This document shows, in pieces, positions 45,986 through 54,150 of a stretch of 64,000 nt of DNA. The stretch covers positions 558,001 to 622,000 of the forward strand of contig NZ_JAYXHS010000003.1 in NCBI RefSeq assembly GCF_036017035.1, read 5' to 3'. Each line of letters begins with the position of its first letter. The stretch's first letter is position 1. A program made the translations under genes and the position numbers. The notes under the pieces are model-generated. The model was not told where the DNA came from and made no database searches. It was given only the letters and a program-made list of their open reading frames with translations. The stretch is from Viridibacterium silvisoli (GTDB taxonomy: Bacteria > Pseudomonadota > Gammaproteobacteria > Burkholderiales > Rhodocyclaceae).

Positions 45986-46483
45986 ATGGACTTCACCATC
46001 AGCCCCAACGAAGAGCGACATTTCGCCAGCCTCCATGCCGTGCTCGACGTCGTGGCTCGCGAACAGCGTTACCTCGCTTTCGTGCAAGCGCCGCCGTTCG
46101 AACAATCCCTCGTGTTCTACCGCAACATCATCGCCCGGGATCTTTGCCAGTTCGTGGCACTTGAAGCTGACGAGCTTGTCGGCTGGTGCGACATCCTGCC
46201 CGTCATGGGCGAATCCCGTGCGCACATCGGCACGCTGGGCATCGGTCTGTTGCCGCGCGTGCGCGGCAAGGGTCTGGGCAGGAAGCTTCTCGACACCACC
46301 ATCGCCAAGGCCTGGCACAAGGGACTCACGCGCATCGAGCTTTCCGTACGCGTGGACAACCCGGTCGCCATAGCCCTCTATGAGCGCATTGGCTTCCAGC
46401 ACGAGGGCACCCGCCGCAATGCGAGCCTGATTGCCGGCAGGTACTGTGACACCTACGCCATGGCCCTGCTGAACCCGGCATGA
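45986..46483 (+). CDS. GNAT family N-acetyltransferase
   Basis: A 165-residue acetyltransferase of the RimI/YhhY-like branch. The acetyl-CoA loop is LLPRVRGKGLGRKLLDTTIAKAW (cited by VRGKGLG), followed by IELSVRVDNPVAIALYERIGFQHEGTRR (cited by NPVAIALYERIGF). The ATG at 45986 is 68 nt after the transporter stop. The substrate is unknown. Confidence 0.87.
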   Translation: MDFTISPNEERHFASLHAVLDVVAREQRYLAFVQAPPFEQSLVFYRNIIARDLCQFVALEADELVGWCDILPVMGESRAHIGTLGIGLLPRVRGKGLGRKLLDTTIAKAWHKGLTRIELSVRVDNPVAIALYERIGFQHEGTRRNASLIAGRYCDTYAMALLNPA

Positions 46484-46537
46484 GGCAGTCGGAACGCGCG
46501 CTGGCGTTCCTCCCCACAATCATTGCGAAGCGACATC

Positions 46538-46810
46538 ATGACAATCGAAATATCAAAGGAGGCCCGCGCCGAAGCCGTCGCCTCCATCGAACGCTACTTC
46601 CGCGAGAACATGGAGGAGCCGATCGGCAACGTCACCGCCGGCGCCCTGCTTGGCTACTTCATCGAAGAGATCGGCCCGCTGATCTATAACCGGGCCGTGC
46701 TCGACGTGCAGGAGCGGCTACAAAAGCAGGTCGGGGACCTCGACATCGAAGTGAACGAAGACCCCTTCCAGTACTGGCGCAAGTTCGACAAGGCGCGCAA
46801 GGGAAAATGA
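46538..46810 (+). CDS. DUF2164 family protein
   Basis: A 90-residue cytoplasmic protein matching DUF2164: ASIERYFRENMEEPIGNVTAGALLGYFIEEIGPLIYNRAVLDVQERL (cited by SIERYFREN, EEIGPLIYN). Function unknown. The ATG at 46538 is preferred over 46523. It precedes a convergent esterase. Confidence 0.85.
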   Translation: MTIEISKEARAEAVASIERYFRENMEEPIGNVTAGALLGYFIEEIGPLIYNRAVLDVQERLQKQVGDLDIEVNEDPFQYWRKFDKARKGK

Positions 46811-46878
46811 TGCGAACGCTCCGCGCCTTGCCGCCCTTCCGCCGCCACTGACGAGGCCAGGCTCGCCGTCGCGTCTCC

Positions 46879-47550
46879 TCAAGCCGCAGCCGCCTGCGGC
46901 CGCCGCACCGCTGGAATATTCGCCAGCCAGCGCTGCAGGGCCGGATCCCCATAGGCCGCTTCGGCAATGAAGTGGTCACCCTCCGGCACGACAGTGAACA
47001 ACACGGAGCTTCCCTTGGCACGCAGCGCGTTGACGGCGTGCTGCGCGTCGATCAGCGGGGCCTTGTCGTCGCGCTCGCCATGGAACACCCAGAGCGGTGT
47101 ATGGCGCAGCTTGTCGAGGCGCGCATCGTCAATGCCTTCGGGCACGCGCCCCGACACGATCACCAGACCCGCAAAGCGCTCCGCGTGGGCGCTGCCCAGC
47201 AGCCAGGTGCCGGCAGAACCGAGACTGAAGCCCGAGAGCACGACGCGGCTGCTATCCACATTGTGCTTGGCGCTGACCGAGTCGATGAGGCTGAACAACT
47301 CGTCACGCCAATCCGGCCAGGTGGCTTCGGCAGGAATCTGCAAAGCAAGGAAGTGATACGGCAGCGAATCGGCCTCGGCCACGATCTTCGGAAAACCCCA
47401 GGCCAGCAACTGGCCAAGATCGGTACCGCGATCCTTCGCGCCATGCAGGAAGACCACCAGCGGCGCATCGCGACCGCTGACGTCGGCAGCGCGAAAGAGA
47501 TAGGGCAGGATCTGGCGCGCGGTATTCACACTTCGACGTTCGATGCTCAT
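46879..47550 (-). CDS. Alpha/beta-hydrolase esterase (LpqC/PHB-depolymerase-like)
   Basis: A 223-residue hydrolase without a signal peptide. The oxyanion region is VVFLHGAKDRG; the nucleophile is in VLSGFSLGSAGTW, the Asp in FHGERDDKAP and the His in PEGDHFI. The size and motifs fit predicted esterases of the phospholipase/carboxylesterase group. It diverges from the methyltransferase at 47858 across a 307-nt gap that carries a sigma-54 promoter for the latter. Confidence 0.85.
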   Translation of the reverse strand: MSIERRSVNTARQILPYLFRAADVSGRDAPLVVFLHGAKDRGTDLGQLLAWGFPKIVAEADSLPYHFLALQIPAEATWPDWRDELFSLIDSVSAKHNVDSSRVVLSGFSLGSAGTWLLGSAHAERFAGLVIVSGRVPEGIDDARLDKLRHTPLWVFHGERDDKAPLIDAQHAVNALRAKGSSVLFTVVPEGDHFIAEAAYGDPALQRWLANIPAVRRPQAAAA

Positions 47551-47802
47551 GACATGTCCTCCGGATAATGGGTCCAGCTTCGCAGTGCATGCGAAGACCA
47601 GACAGACAAGGCAAGAGCTGTGCCGTCGCGCAAGACCGCCAGCGCCGGGAGATCATGCGTACGCATTCGCAAAAAGGCTGCTGTCAAACGAGCAAGGCCA
47701 GCGGCGACGTGGCCAATTCTGAGCAAGCCTTGCGCCGGGCAAGGGCCTCTGCATGCAGCTGGCGCACAGGCCTGCCGTGGCAGGCAAATCCCCGCCGCGA
47801 GA

Positions 47803-47818
47803 TGGCACCCATATTGCA
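47803..47818 (+). promoter_or_regulatory. Sigma-54 (-24/-12) promoter, methyltransferase paralog 2
   Basis: TGGCACCCATATTGCA: GG-N10-GC spacing exact and only the seventh base differs from TGGCACG-N4-TTGCA, the best match in the window. Predicted start near 47829, 29 nt before the ATG. Confidence 0.82.
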
Positions 47819-47857
47819 TGACAAGGGTCCACCCACCCATCCCATGAGGTCATCGCC

Positions 47858-48703
47858 ATGAGTCAGACACACCTCCTCGACTCGGTGCCGCGTCGCCAGG
47901 TCAACTTCAATCTCGACTCGCCCGAACTGGCCGAGACTTACGATCGCGTCGGCGTGCGTCAATTCAATCACGGCAAGCAACTCATCGCCGACCTGGATCC
48001 GCAACCCGGCGAACAGGTGCTGGACATCGGCAGCGGCACCGGCTTGCTGGGCGCCTATGTGGCCGAGAAGGTTTCGCCGAATGGTCGCGTCTTCGGCATC
48101 GACCCCCTGCCTCATCGCGTGGACATCGCTGCACGCAAGGGCCAGCCGAACTTCGAGGTTCATGTCGGCCGCGCTGAAGACCTGTCGCAGTTCGCCAGCA
48201 ACAGCTTCGACGTCGTCTATCTCAATAGCGTGTTCCATTGGGTCGAGGACAAGCCAAAGGCCCTCGCCGAGATCTTCCGCGTGCTCAAACCGGGCGGCCG
48301 TCTCGGCCTCAATAGCGGCGATGCTGAGCGTCCGCATCAATCCGCCACCCTGCTGCGCGACGCAGCGGATGCCGCCGGCATTCCCGCTGACAAACAACCG
48401 CACGGTCGCCAGCTCGGTGCCGTCAGCAACGCTCAGCTGCAAGCCCTCATCGACGCCGCCGGCTTCAGCGATTACCGCGGCGGCACGCGCACCATCGTCG
48501 ACACCGTACCGCACGCACAGGACCTGCTCGAATGGAGCCGCAGCAGCTCCTTCGGCAACTCGCTTGGCAAGTTCGACCCCAGCGAAGAAACGCGCTTCCG
48601 CGGTGCCTTGCAGACCAAGCTGGAGGCCTATCGCAAACCGGAAGGCATCCTGCTCGAGCGTTACCTGATCTTCATCACGGCGCGCAAGCCGCGCGCGTCC
48701 TGA
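47858..48703 (+). CDS. Class I SAM-dependent methyltransferase (paralog 2)
   Basis: A 281-residue methyltransferase with SAM motif VLDIGSGTGLLGAYV, acidic GIDPLPHRVDIA, AEDLSQFASNSFDVVYLNS and FRVLKPGGRLG. It is clearly paralogous to the gene at 3520-4320. The AGGTCATCGCC spacing before the ATG gives a usable SD. A near-perfect sigma-54 promoter lies 40-55 nt upstream, so it should be switched on with the organosulfur genes. A thiol or sulfide acceptor is one possibility, but nothing in the sequence identifies it. Confidence 0.88.
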   Translation: MSQTHLLDSVPRRQVNFNLDSPELAETYDRVGVRQFNHGKQLIADLDPQPGEQVLDIGSGTGLLGAYVAEKVSPNGRVFGIDPLPHRVDIAARKGQPNFEVHVGRAEDLSQFASNSFDVVYLNSVFHWVEDKPKALAEIFRVLKPGGRLGLNSGDAERPHQSATLLRDAADAAGIPADKQPHGRQLGAVSNAQLQALIDAAGFSDYRGGTRTIVDTVPHAQDLLEWSRSSSFGNSLGKFDPSEETRFRGALQTKLEAYRKPEGILLERYLIFITARKPRAS

Positions 48704-48739
48704 GCAGGCTGATCGCGGGTTGCGGGCCTGCGGTCCTCC

Positions 48740-48812
48740 ATCCAGGCTACGTCACGGGCGCGTCGGCGTCATGCAGTTTGCGTAGCCTGGATAAGCAAAG
48801 CGCAATCCGGGA
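48740..48812. repeat. REP-type inverted repeat
   Basis: ATCCAGGCTACG (48740) and CGTAGCCTGGAT (48781), followed by AAGCAAAGCGCAATCCGGGA, between the convergent methyltransferase and HAD genes. Confidence 0.65.
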
Positions 48813-48863
48813 CCGGTCGCCACGCAAGTCGGATCTGGCACGCCGCCCTGCTTCCGGTGAGAT

Positions 48864-49706
48864 CTACTGCCGTAGCCAGTCCTCACGGATGAAATGCGCA
48901 ACGGCATGCTCCGTATGGTGGCCGATGACATGGGATGCGCTGCGCTTCACGAGATCAACGGCATTGGCGACGGCGATGCCTCGATGCGCGGCCTTGAGCA
49001 TGCCCACATCGTTCAGCTGATCACCAAAGACGACACGCTCGTGTGATTCGAGACCGTAGTCGACTGCAAGCCTGTGTATGGCCTGATCCTTCGTCGCACG
49101 CCGGTCATGCACGGTGAGCCAGGGCCAGCCGGGGAAGTACAGATCGTCGAACAGGTGCGTCTCGACGGCATCGGCATGCAAGGCCTCGATCTCGCTCTGC
49201 AAGGCAGCCAGCGGTGCGTACTCGCCAATCAGGGTCAGGCACACGACCTGTTCGGCGAAGGCTTTTTCGAGCTTTGCAGGACAGCCGAACCGCGGGTCCC
49301 GCTGCGCCAGGCGTTGCGCCAGATAGTTCTGCATGCCGAGGTTGCGCATCTCGTTGTAGTGCACACGATCGCGCACGCCGTCGAAGCTCGAAATGAAGGG
49401 TTCGGCGCCATGCAAGCGCATGCGCGCGCAAATGCTCTCGACCACTTCGCGCGGCATCGCATTGACGCTCAGGTGTTCGCCGGTGGTGAAGTCGGTGATG
49501 AACGCTCCGTTGAACTCGATGACGGGCAGGTTCAACGACAGGCCATGCAGGATCGGCCGCATGGACGACACGCTGCGTGCGCTCGCCACGGTGAAAACAA
49601 GACCATCATGCAACAGCTCGTTGAGGATGTTCAGCGACTGCGACGAGAGCTGGCCGCTGCCGTCCAGCAAGGTGCCGTCGAGGTCTGAGACGTAAAAGCT
49701 TTTCAC
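48864..49706 (-). CDS. Cof-type HAD phosphatase
   Basis: A 280-residue HAD-IIB hydrolase: motif I DLDGTLLDGSG, motif II TVASARS, Lys in TKDQAIHRL, motif IV VVFGDQLNDVGML. Cof-like enzymes dephosphorylate sugar phosphates or flavin/pyridoxal phosphates. It stands alone on the minus strand with about 90 nt to the upstream dehydrogenase stop. Confidence 0.88.
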   Translation of the reverse strand: MKSFYVSDLDGTLLDGSGQLSSQSLNILNELLHDGLVFTVASARSVSSMRPILHGLSLNLPVIEFNGAFITDFTTGEHLSVNAMPREVVESICARMRLHGAEPFISSFDGVRDRVHYNEMRNLGMQNYLAQRLAQRDPRFGCPAKLEKAFAEQVVCLTLIGEYAPLAALQSEIEALHADAVETHLFDDLYFPGWPWLTVHDRRATKDQAIHRLAVDYGLESHERVVFGDQLNDVGMLKAAHRGIAVANAVDLVKRSASHVIGHHTEHAVAHFIREDWLRQ

Positions 49707-49799
49707 GCGCGGATTCCTTCAGCAATCGGACATGACTTCGGCATTATCACGCATCCGTGCCTGCAGCTCCAGCGGTGACGCCCTCGTGCGCCCCTTTAC

Positions 49800-51182
49800 T
49801 CAATCGACGTCCAGCACCTTTCCCGGATTCATCAGGCCCCGCGGGTCGAGCGCGCGCTTGATGGCACGCATGGCGGCCAGTTCTGCCGGGCTGCGGCTCA
49901 GCGCGAGATAGTGCTTCTTGAGCAGGCCGATGCCGTGCTCGGCGGATATGCTGCCGCGCTCCTGCGCTACGAGCGCATAGATCGCGTCCTCGATCGCTTC
50001 GCCTGCATCGGGCAACCCGGTCACGTCGATGATGATGTGCAGATTGCCGTCGCCGAGGTGACCGAAGAACAGCGCCTCGCACCCCGGCCAGTGCGCCTGC
50101 AGCTGCGCACGACAAGCCGCTACGAATGTGCCGATGGCGGCCAGCGGGAGGCTGATGTCGAAGTTGAGCGGCGTGAAGCGCATGAGTATCTCGCCGACGG
50201 ATTCACGCAAGCGCCACAGCTTTGCGGCCTGCGTGTCGGACTGTGCCAGCACGATATCCAGCACCTTGCCTGCTTCCAGCAAGGCAGCCAGCGGCGCTTC
50301 GATGCCTGCCTGCAGGCTTGAAGCGTCCGGCCCGCTGAACTCCACCAGCGCAGCAAGCGGCGGCGCGCCGGCGAACGGCAAGGCCTGTGCAGTTGCACGG
50401 GATGCCGCAGCGAGGAAGTCGTCCCACATCAGCTCGAACGCGGCGATGCTGCCGGGCAATGCGCTGCGCAGCGTCTGCAGCAGTTGCGTGGCGGCCGCGT
50501 AGTCGGGCAAAGCCACCAGCGCGGTCAGGCGGGTACGTGGTTTCGGGTGCAGCCGCAGGATGGCGCGCGTGACGACACCCAGCGTGCCCTCTGCACCGAT
50601 GAAGGCATGCGCGAGGTCGTAGCCCGTGTTGTTCTTGAGCATGGGCCGCAGCATCGACAGCAGCGTGCCATCGGCAAGCACCACTTCGAGGCCGAGCACC
50701 TGCGCGCGCATGCTGCCGTACTGGATGACGCCAGTGCCGCCCGCATTGGTCGAGATCAGGCCGCCGATCTGGCAGCTGCCGCGCGGGGCGAGATCCACGC
50801 CGAACAGCAGACCAGCCGCCGTCGCGGCATCCTGCACGGCCTGCAGCGTCGCGCCGGCTTGCGCCGTGATCGTCGCCGCAGTGGCGTCGATTTCCTCGAT
50901 GGCGCTCATGCGCGCGAGAGACAGCGCCAGCGCATCGGCACGCGGCGTGGCGCCGCCAACGAGACCGGTCAGCCCGCCCTGCGGCACCACCGCCACGCCA
51001 GCTTCGTGTGCGAGGCGCAGCACGCTCGCGACTTCGGCAGTACTCGCGGGTCGCAGCAGAGCCAGCGGACGCTGTGCCGGAACGACACTCCAGTCACGCT
51101 CGTGTGCGACCGGAATCCCCTCGCCAGTCAGCACTGCGGCGTGGCCGAGAGCTTCACGCAGCGCGCGGATCAAGGCATCCAT
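49800..51182 (-). CDS. FAD-linked D-2-hydroxyacid dehydrogenase (GlcD/D2HGDH-like)
   Basis: A 460-residue flavoprotein: FAD-binding_4 domain (VVPQGGLTGLVGGATPR, cited by GGLTGLVGG; SCQIGGLISTNAGGTGVIQYG-type loop) and FAD-oxidase_C domain with GHLGDGNLH and EHGIGLLKKHY. The family oxidises D-lactate, D-2-hydroxyglutarate, glycolate and similar acids. Its ATG is 24 nt from the metQ stop, so it is the last gene of the met operon. A sulfur-bearing D-2-hydroxyacid, such as the hydroxy analogue of methionine, is an attractive substrate (inference). Confidence 0.88.
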   Translation of the reverse strand: MDALIRALREALGHAAVLTGEGIPVAHERDWSVVPAQRPLALLRPASTAEVASVLRLAHEAGVAVVPQGGLTGLVGGATPRADALALSLARMSAIEEIDATAATITAQAGATLQAVQDAATAAGLLFGVDLAPRGSCQIGGLISTNAGGTGVIQYGSMRAQVLGLEVVLADGTLLSMLRPMLKNNTGYDLAHAFIGAEGTLGVVTRAILRLHPKPRTRLTALVALPDYAAATQLLQTLRSALPGSIAAFELMWDDFLAAASRATAQALPFAGAPPLAALVEFSGPDASSLQAGIEAPLAALLEAGKVLDIVLAQSDTQAAKLWRLRESVGEILMRFTPLNFDISLPLAAIGTFVAACRAQLQAHWPGCEALFFGHLGDGNLHIIIDVTGLPDAGEAIEDAIYALVAQERGSISAEHGIGLLKKHYLALSRSPAELAAMRAIKRALDPRGLMNPGKVLDVD

Positions 51183-51206
51183 GGCGGGCGGGCCAGTACG
51201 GACTGC

Positions 51207-51998
51207 TTACCAGGCAGGGATGACGGAATCCTTGAAGGTCGTGCGGATGAATTGCTTCACTTCGGCCGACTGATAGGCCGTCACCAGCTTCTTCACCCAG
51301 GGCTTGTCCTTGTCGGCAGCGCGCACGGCAATCAAGTTGGCATACGGGCCGGTCGGGCCTTCGACGGCGATGCCGTCGCGAATCGGATCGAGGCCGGCGC
51401 TCTCGGCGTAGTTGCCATTGATGGCTGCAGCATCCAGATCATCCAGCGAACGTGGCAACTGGGCTGCATCGATCTCGACGATGCGGACCTTCTTCGGGTT
51501 GTCGGCGATGTCGAGCGGCGTAGCCTTGAGGCCAATGTTCGGCTTGAGTTTCAGGACGCCCTTGGCTTCGAGCAACAGCAAGGCACGGCCGCCGTTCGTA
51601 GGGTCGTTCGGAATGCCGATGCGTGCGCCTTCCTTCAACGCGTCCAGCGACTTCGTCTTGCGCGAGTACACGCCCATCGGGAAGGTTATCGTGTAACCGA
51701 CCGAGGCGAAGGGATAGCCACGATCCTTGATCTGCTGATCGAGATAAGGCTTGTGTTGGTAGCTGTTGGCGTCGAGGTCGCCCGCAGCCAGCGCTGCATT
51801 CGGCTGGATGTAGTCGGTGAATTCGACGATCTGGATCTTCAGCCCTTCACGCTCGGCGACCTTGCGCGCGGCATCGAGAATCTGCGCGTGCGGGCCGGCG
51901 GTGACGCCGATCTTGATGGGTTTTTCTTGCGCCACGACAGGCAGGCTGAATGCGGTGGCCAACAAGGTGGCGAGCAATAGATGACGACGGTATTGCAT
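51207..51998 (-). CDS. metQ: MetQ/NlpA family methionine-binding protein
   Basis: A 263-residue binding protein: IKIGVTAGPHAQILDAARKVAEREGL opening (cited by IGVTAGPHAQI), YIQPNAALAAGDLDANSYQHKPYLDQ (cited by DLDANSYQHKPYL), IPNDPTNGGRALLLLE. The signal peptide ends PVVAQ with no lipobox Cys, unlike the E. coli lipoprotein, so it should be soluble in the periplasm. It binds D/L-methionine or a relative. metI lies 83 nt upstream with one REP palindrome between. Confidence 0.9.
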   Translation of the reverse strand: MQYRRHLLLATLLATAFSLPVVAQEKPIKIGVTAGPHAQILDAARKVAEREGLKIQIVEFTDYIQPNAALAAGDLDANSYQHKPYLDQQIKDRGYPFASVGYTITFPMGVYSRKTKSLDALKEGARIGIPNDPTNGGRALLLLEAKGVLKLKPNIGLKATPLDIADNPKKVRIVEIDAAQLPRSLDDLDAAAINGNYAESAGLDPIRDGIAVEGPTGPYANLIAVRAADKDKPWVKKLVTAYQSAEVKQFIRTTFKDSVIPAW

Positions 51999-52036
51999 GT
52001 GTATATCCCCTCAAGAAAGAAATCGAATCCCTATTC

Positions 52037-52065
52037 CGTCATTCCCGCGAAAGCGGGAATGACGG
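52037..52065. repeat. Single dRS3-like palindrome
   Basis: CGTCATTCCCGCGAAAGCGGGAATGACGG-type unit between metI and metQ, within the operon; it may form an mRNA hairpin that sets relative expression. Confidence 0.75.
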
Positions 52066-52081
52066 CCTCTCACAGGCTGCG

Positions 52082-52735
52082 TCAGCGATGCGAAAGACGC
52101 CGCACCAGCCGGTCGCCCAGGCTTTGAACGAGTTGCACGAAACCGATCAGCACCAGCACGACCAGCAGCATCACTTCGGGCAGGAAGCGCTGGTAGCCGT
52201 AGCGGATACCGAGGTCGCCGAGCCCGCCACCACCGATGGCCCCAGCCATCGCGGAGTAACCGACGAGGCTCACGAGCGTGACGGTCAGCGCCGCGACGAT
52301 GCCGGGTAGCGCTTCAGGCAGCAGCACCTTGCGGACGATCTGCACATGCGTGGCGCCCATCGCTTGTGCCGCTTCGACGAGCCCGCGATCAACCTCGCGC
52401 AGAGCCGTCTCGACGAGGCGTGCAATGAAGGGCGCGGCGGCGATGGTCAGTGGCACGATGGCTGCCGTCGTACCGATGGACGAGCCGGCGAGCAGGCGTG
52501 TGAAGGGAATCACTGCCACCAGCAGAATGATGAACGGAGTGGAGCGCACGGCATTCACGACGATGCCGAGTACGCGATTGAGCCAGGGGTGCGGCAGCAT
52601 GCCTTGCGCATCGGTGACGTGCAGCGCGATGCCCAGCGGGATACCGATCAGGCCACCGACTGCGCCAGCGACTCCGACCATGAGCAGGGTCTCGAGAAAG
52701 GAGCTCCAGAAAAGCGCGAGCAGCTCAGGCGACAT
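52082..52735 (-). CDS. metI: MetI methionine ABC permease
   Basis: A 217-residue permease with five helices. The coupling loop reads EAAQAMGATHVQIVRKVLLPEALPG (cited by AAQAMGATHVQIV), typical of MetI. I chose the ATG at 52735 (AAGGAG before it) over a GTG at 52750. It overlaps the end of metN by 11 nt, so translation is coupled. Confidence 0.92.
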   Translation of the reverse strand: MSPELLALFWSSFLETLLMVGVAGAVGGLIGIPLGIALHVTDAQGMLPHPWLNRVLGIVVNAVRSTPFIILLVAVIPFTRLLAGSSIGTTAAIVPLTIAAAPFIARLVETALREVDRGLVEAAQAMGATHVQIVRKVLLPEALPGIVAALTVTLVSLVGYSAMAGAIGGGGLGDLGIRYGYQRFLPEVMLLVVLVLIGFVQLVQSLGDRLVRRLSHR

Positions 52736-53804
52736 GGCGCTCTCCTTCACTTATAAGCTCGACCGGCTGCACGGCAGGCAAGACATCGAACTCTTCACTA
52801 CGCACGCCATGCGAAGCGAGGAAAGTCTGCACCGCGGCAATTGTCTGCGCGTCCGACTGGCTCAGCAGCGTGAGACTGCCGAAGGGCTGGCCCTGGATCT
52901 CGTCGAGCTGGCCATGCAGGATGCTGAAGTCCAACCCGAAACGCCTGACCGCTTCCGACAGCAAGGGCCGGTCGACATCATCACCGACGAAGGACAGGCG
53001 CAGCACGCGACCACGCACGGCCTGACTGCGCAGGCGCGCGAGCACGCTGGCCGGCAGTTCATGCGCGATCACGTCGCCGAGCAGTGCGCGTGTGACGGCA
53101 TGCTGGGGCGCACGGAACACGTCGATGACGCTCCCTTCCTCGATGATGCGGCCCGCGTCCATCACTGCGACACGATCGCAGATCTGTTTGACGACCTGCA
53201 TCTGGTGCGTGATCAGCACGATGGTCAGGCCTAGCTCGCGATTGATCTTGCGCAGCAGGTCGAGAATCGCGCGCGTGGTTTCCGGGTCGAGCGCCGAAGT
53301 CGCCTCGTCGGACAGCAGCACCTTGGGCTGGCTCGCCAGCGCACGTGCAATGCCCACGCGCTGCTTCTGCCCGCCCGAGAGTTGCGCCGGATAGCGCAAG
53401 CGCTGATCCGAAAGCCCGACCAGTTCGATCAGCGGATCGACACGACGACGGATCTCGTCGCGACTCAGGCCGATGAGTTCCAGCGGCAACGCGATGTTGT
53501 CGAACACATTGCGCGAAGTCAGCAGGTTGAAGTGCTGGAAGATCATGCCGATCTCGCGCCGTGCCTGGCGCAGTGCGTCCGGCGTGAGTGCTGTCAGCGC
53601 GCGCCCGGCGACATGCACCGTGCCGCTCGTGGGCCGATGCAGGAGGTTCAGGCTGCGCACCAGCGTGCTCTTGCCAGCGCCACTGCGGCCGATGATGCCG
53701 AAGATCTGGCCGGCGGGAATGTGCAGCGAAACGTCGCGCACGGCATGCAGCTCGCCGCCTTGCGCGTCCCGATAGTGCTGGGAGAGGTGTTCTATCCTGA
53801 TCAT
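52725..53804 (-). CDS. metN: MetN methionine ABC ATPase with NIL domain
   Basis: A 359-residue ATPase: Walker A GRSGAGKSTL, IGMIFQHFNLL, signature LSGGQKQRVGIAR, Walker B VLLSDEATSALDP and H-loop THQ. The C-terminal NIL (ACT-like) domain, about 270-345, is the methionine-sensing site that inhibits transport in E. coli MetNI. The start is the ATG at 53804. It is the first gene of the metN-metI-metQ-dehydrogenase operon. No SAM riboswitch or sigma-54 element was seen upstream. Confidence 0.93.
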   Translation of the reverse strand: MIRIEHLSQHYRDAQGGELHAVRDVSLHIPAGQIFGIIGRSGAGKSTLVRSLNLLHRPTSGTVHVAGRALTALTPDALRQARREIGMIFQHFNLLTSRNVFDNIALPLELIGLSRDEIRRRVDPLIELVGLSDQRLRYPAQLSGGQKQRVGIARALASQPKVLLSDEATSALDPETTRAILDLLRKINRELGLTIVLITHQMQVVKQICDRVAVMDAGRIIEEGSVIDVFRAPQHAVTRALLGDVIAHELPASVLARLRSQAVRGRVLRLSFVGDDVDRPLLSEAVRRFGLDFSILHGQLDEIQGQPFGSLTLLSQSDAQTIAAVQTFLASHGVRSEEFDVLPAVQPVELISEGERHVA

Positions 53805-54150
53805 GAAACGGGTTTCGTACCGGGCTCGCGGAGCACCGATGCCCCGCAATCAAGGAGCCGACGATACCCAGACGCAGGCGGCTCCCCAACCAAGAAAAAC
53901 CGTGAAGCTTACGCAGATAACATCTTTGCAAAAGCCCGTTTGCTTGACTCAGCGCAAGCTTGCCGGGGACTGATCGTGCCCCTGTCCGTCATTCCCGCGA
54001 AAGCGGGAATCCAGCGACGTTGAACTTGTCGTCCAGCCTAGGCCAGCACGGCAAAGCCACTGGATTCCCGCTTTCGCGGGAATGACGGAGTCGGGGTCTA
54101 TCGCACCGAGGTCACGCGTCGCTTCATATGCAACACGTCTCCGCGTGCCT
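53805..54150. other. Gap between metN and cytoplasmic arylsulfatase
   Basis: It holds the metN upstream region and a dRS3-like inverted pair at 53987-54088. A small hairpin (CAAGCTTG near 53955) is present. I see no gene. Confidence 0.5.
53987..54088. repeat. dRS3-like REP doublet
   Basis: Two inverted CGTCATTCCCGCGAAAGCGGGAA units separated by about 55 nt. Confidence 0.85.

Noticed and set aside
53805..54150. A SAM riboswitch or MetJ-type operator upstream of metN.
   Set aside because: No recognisable riboswitch core or AGACGTCT-like repeats; the region is mainly a REP doublet.
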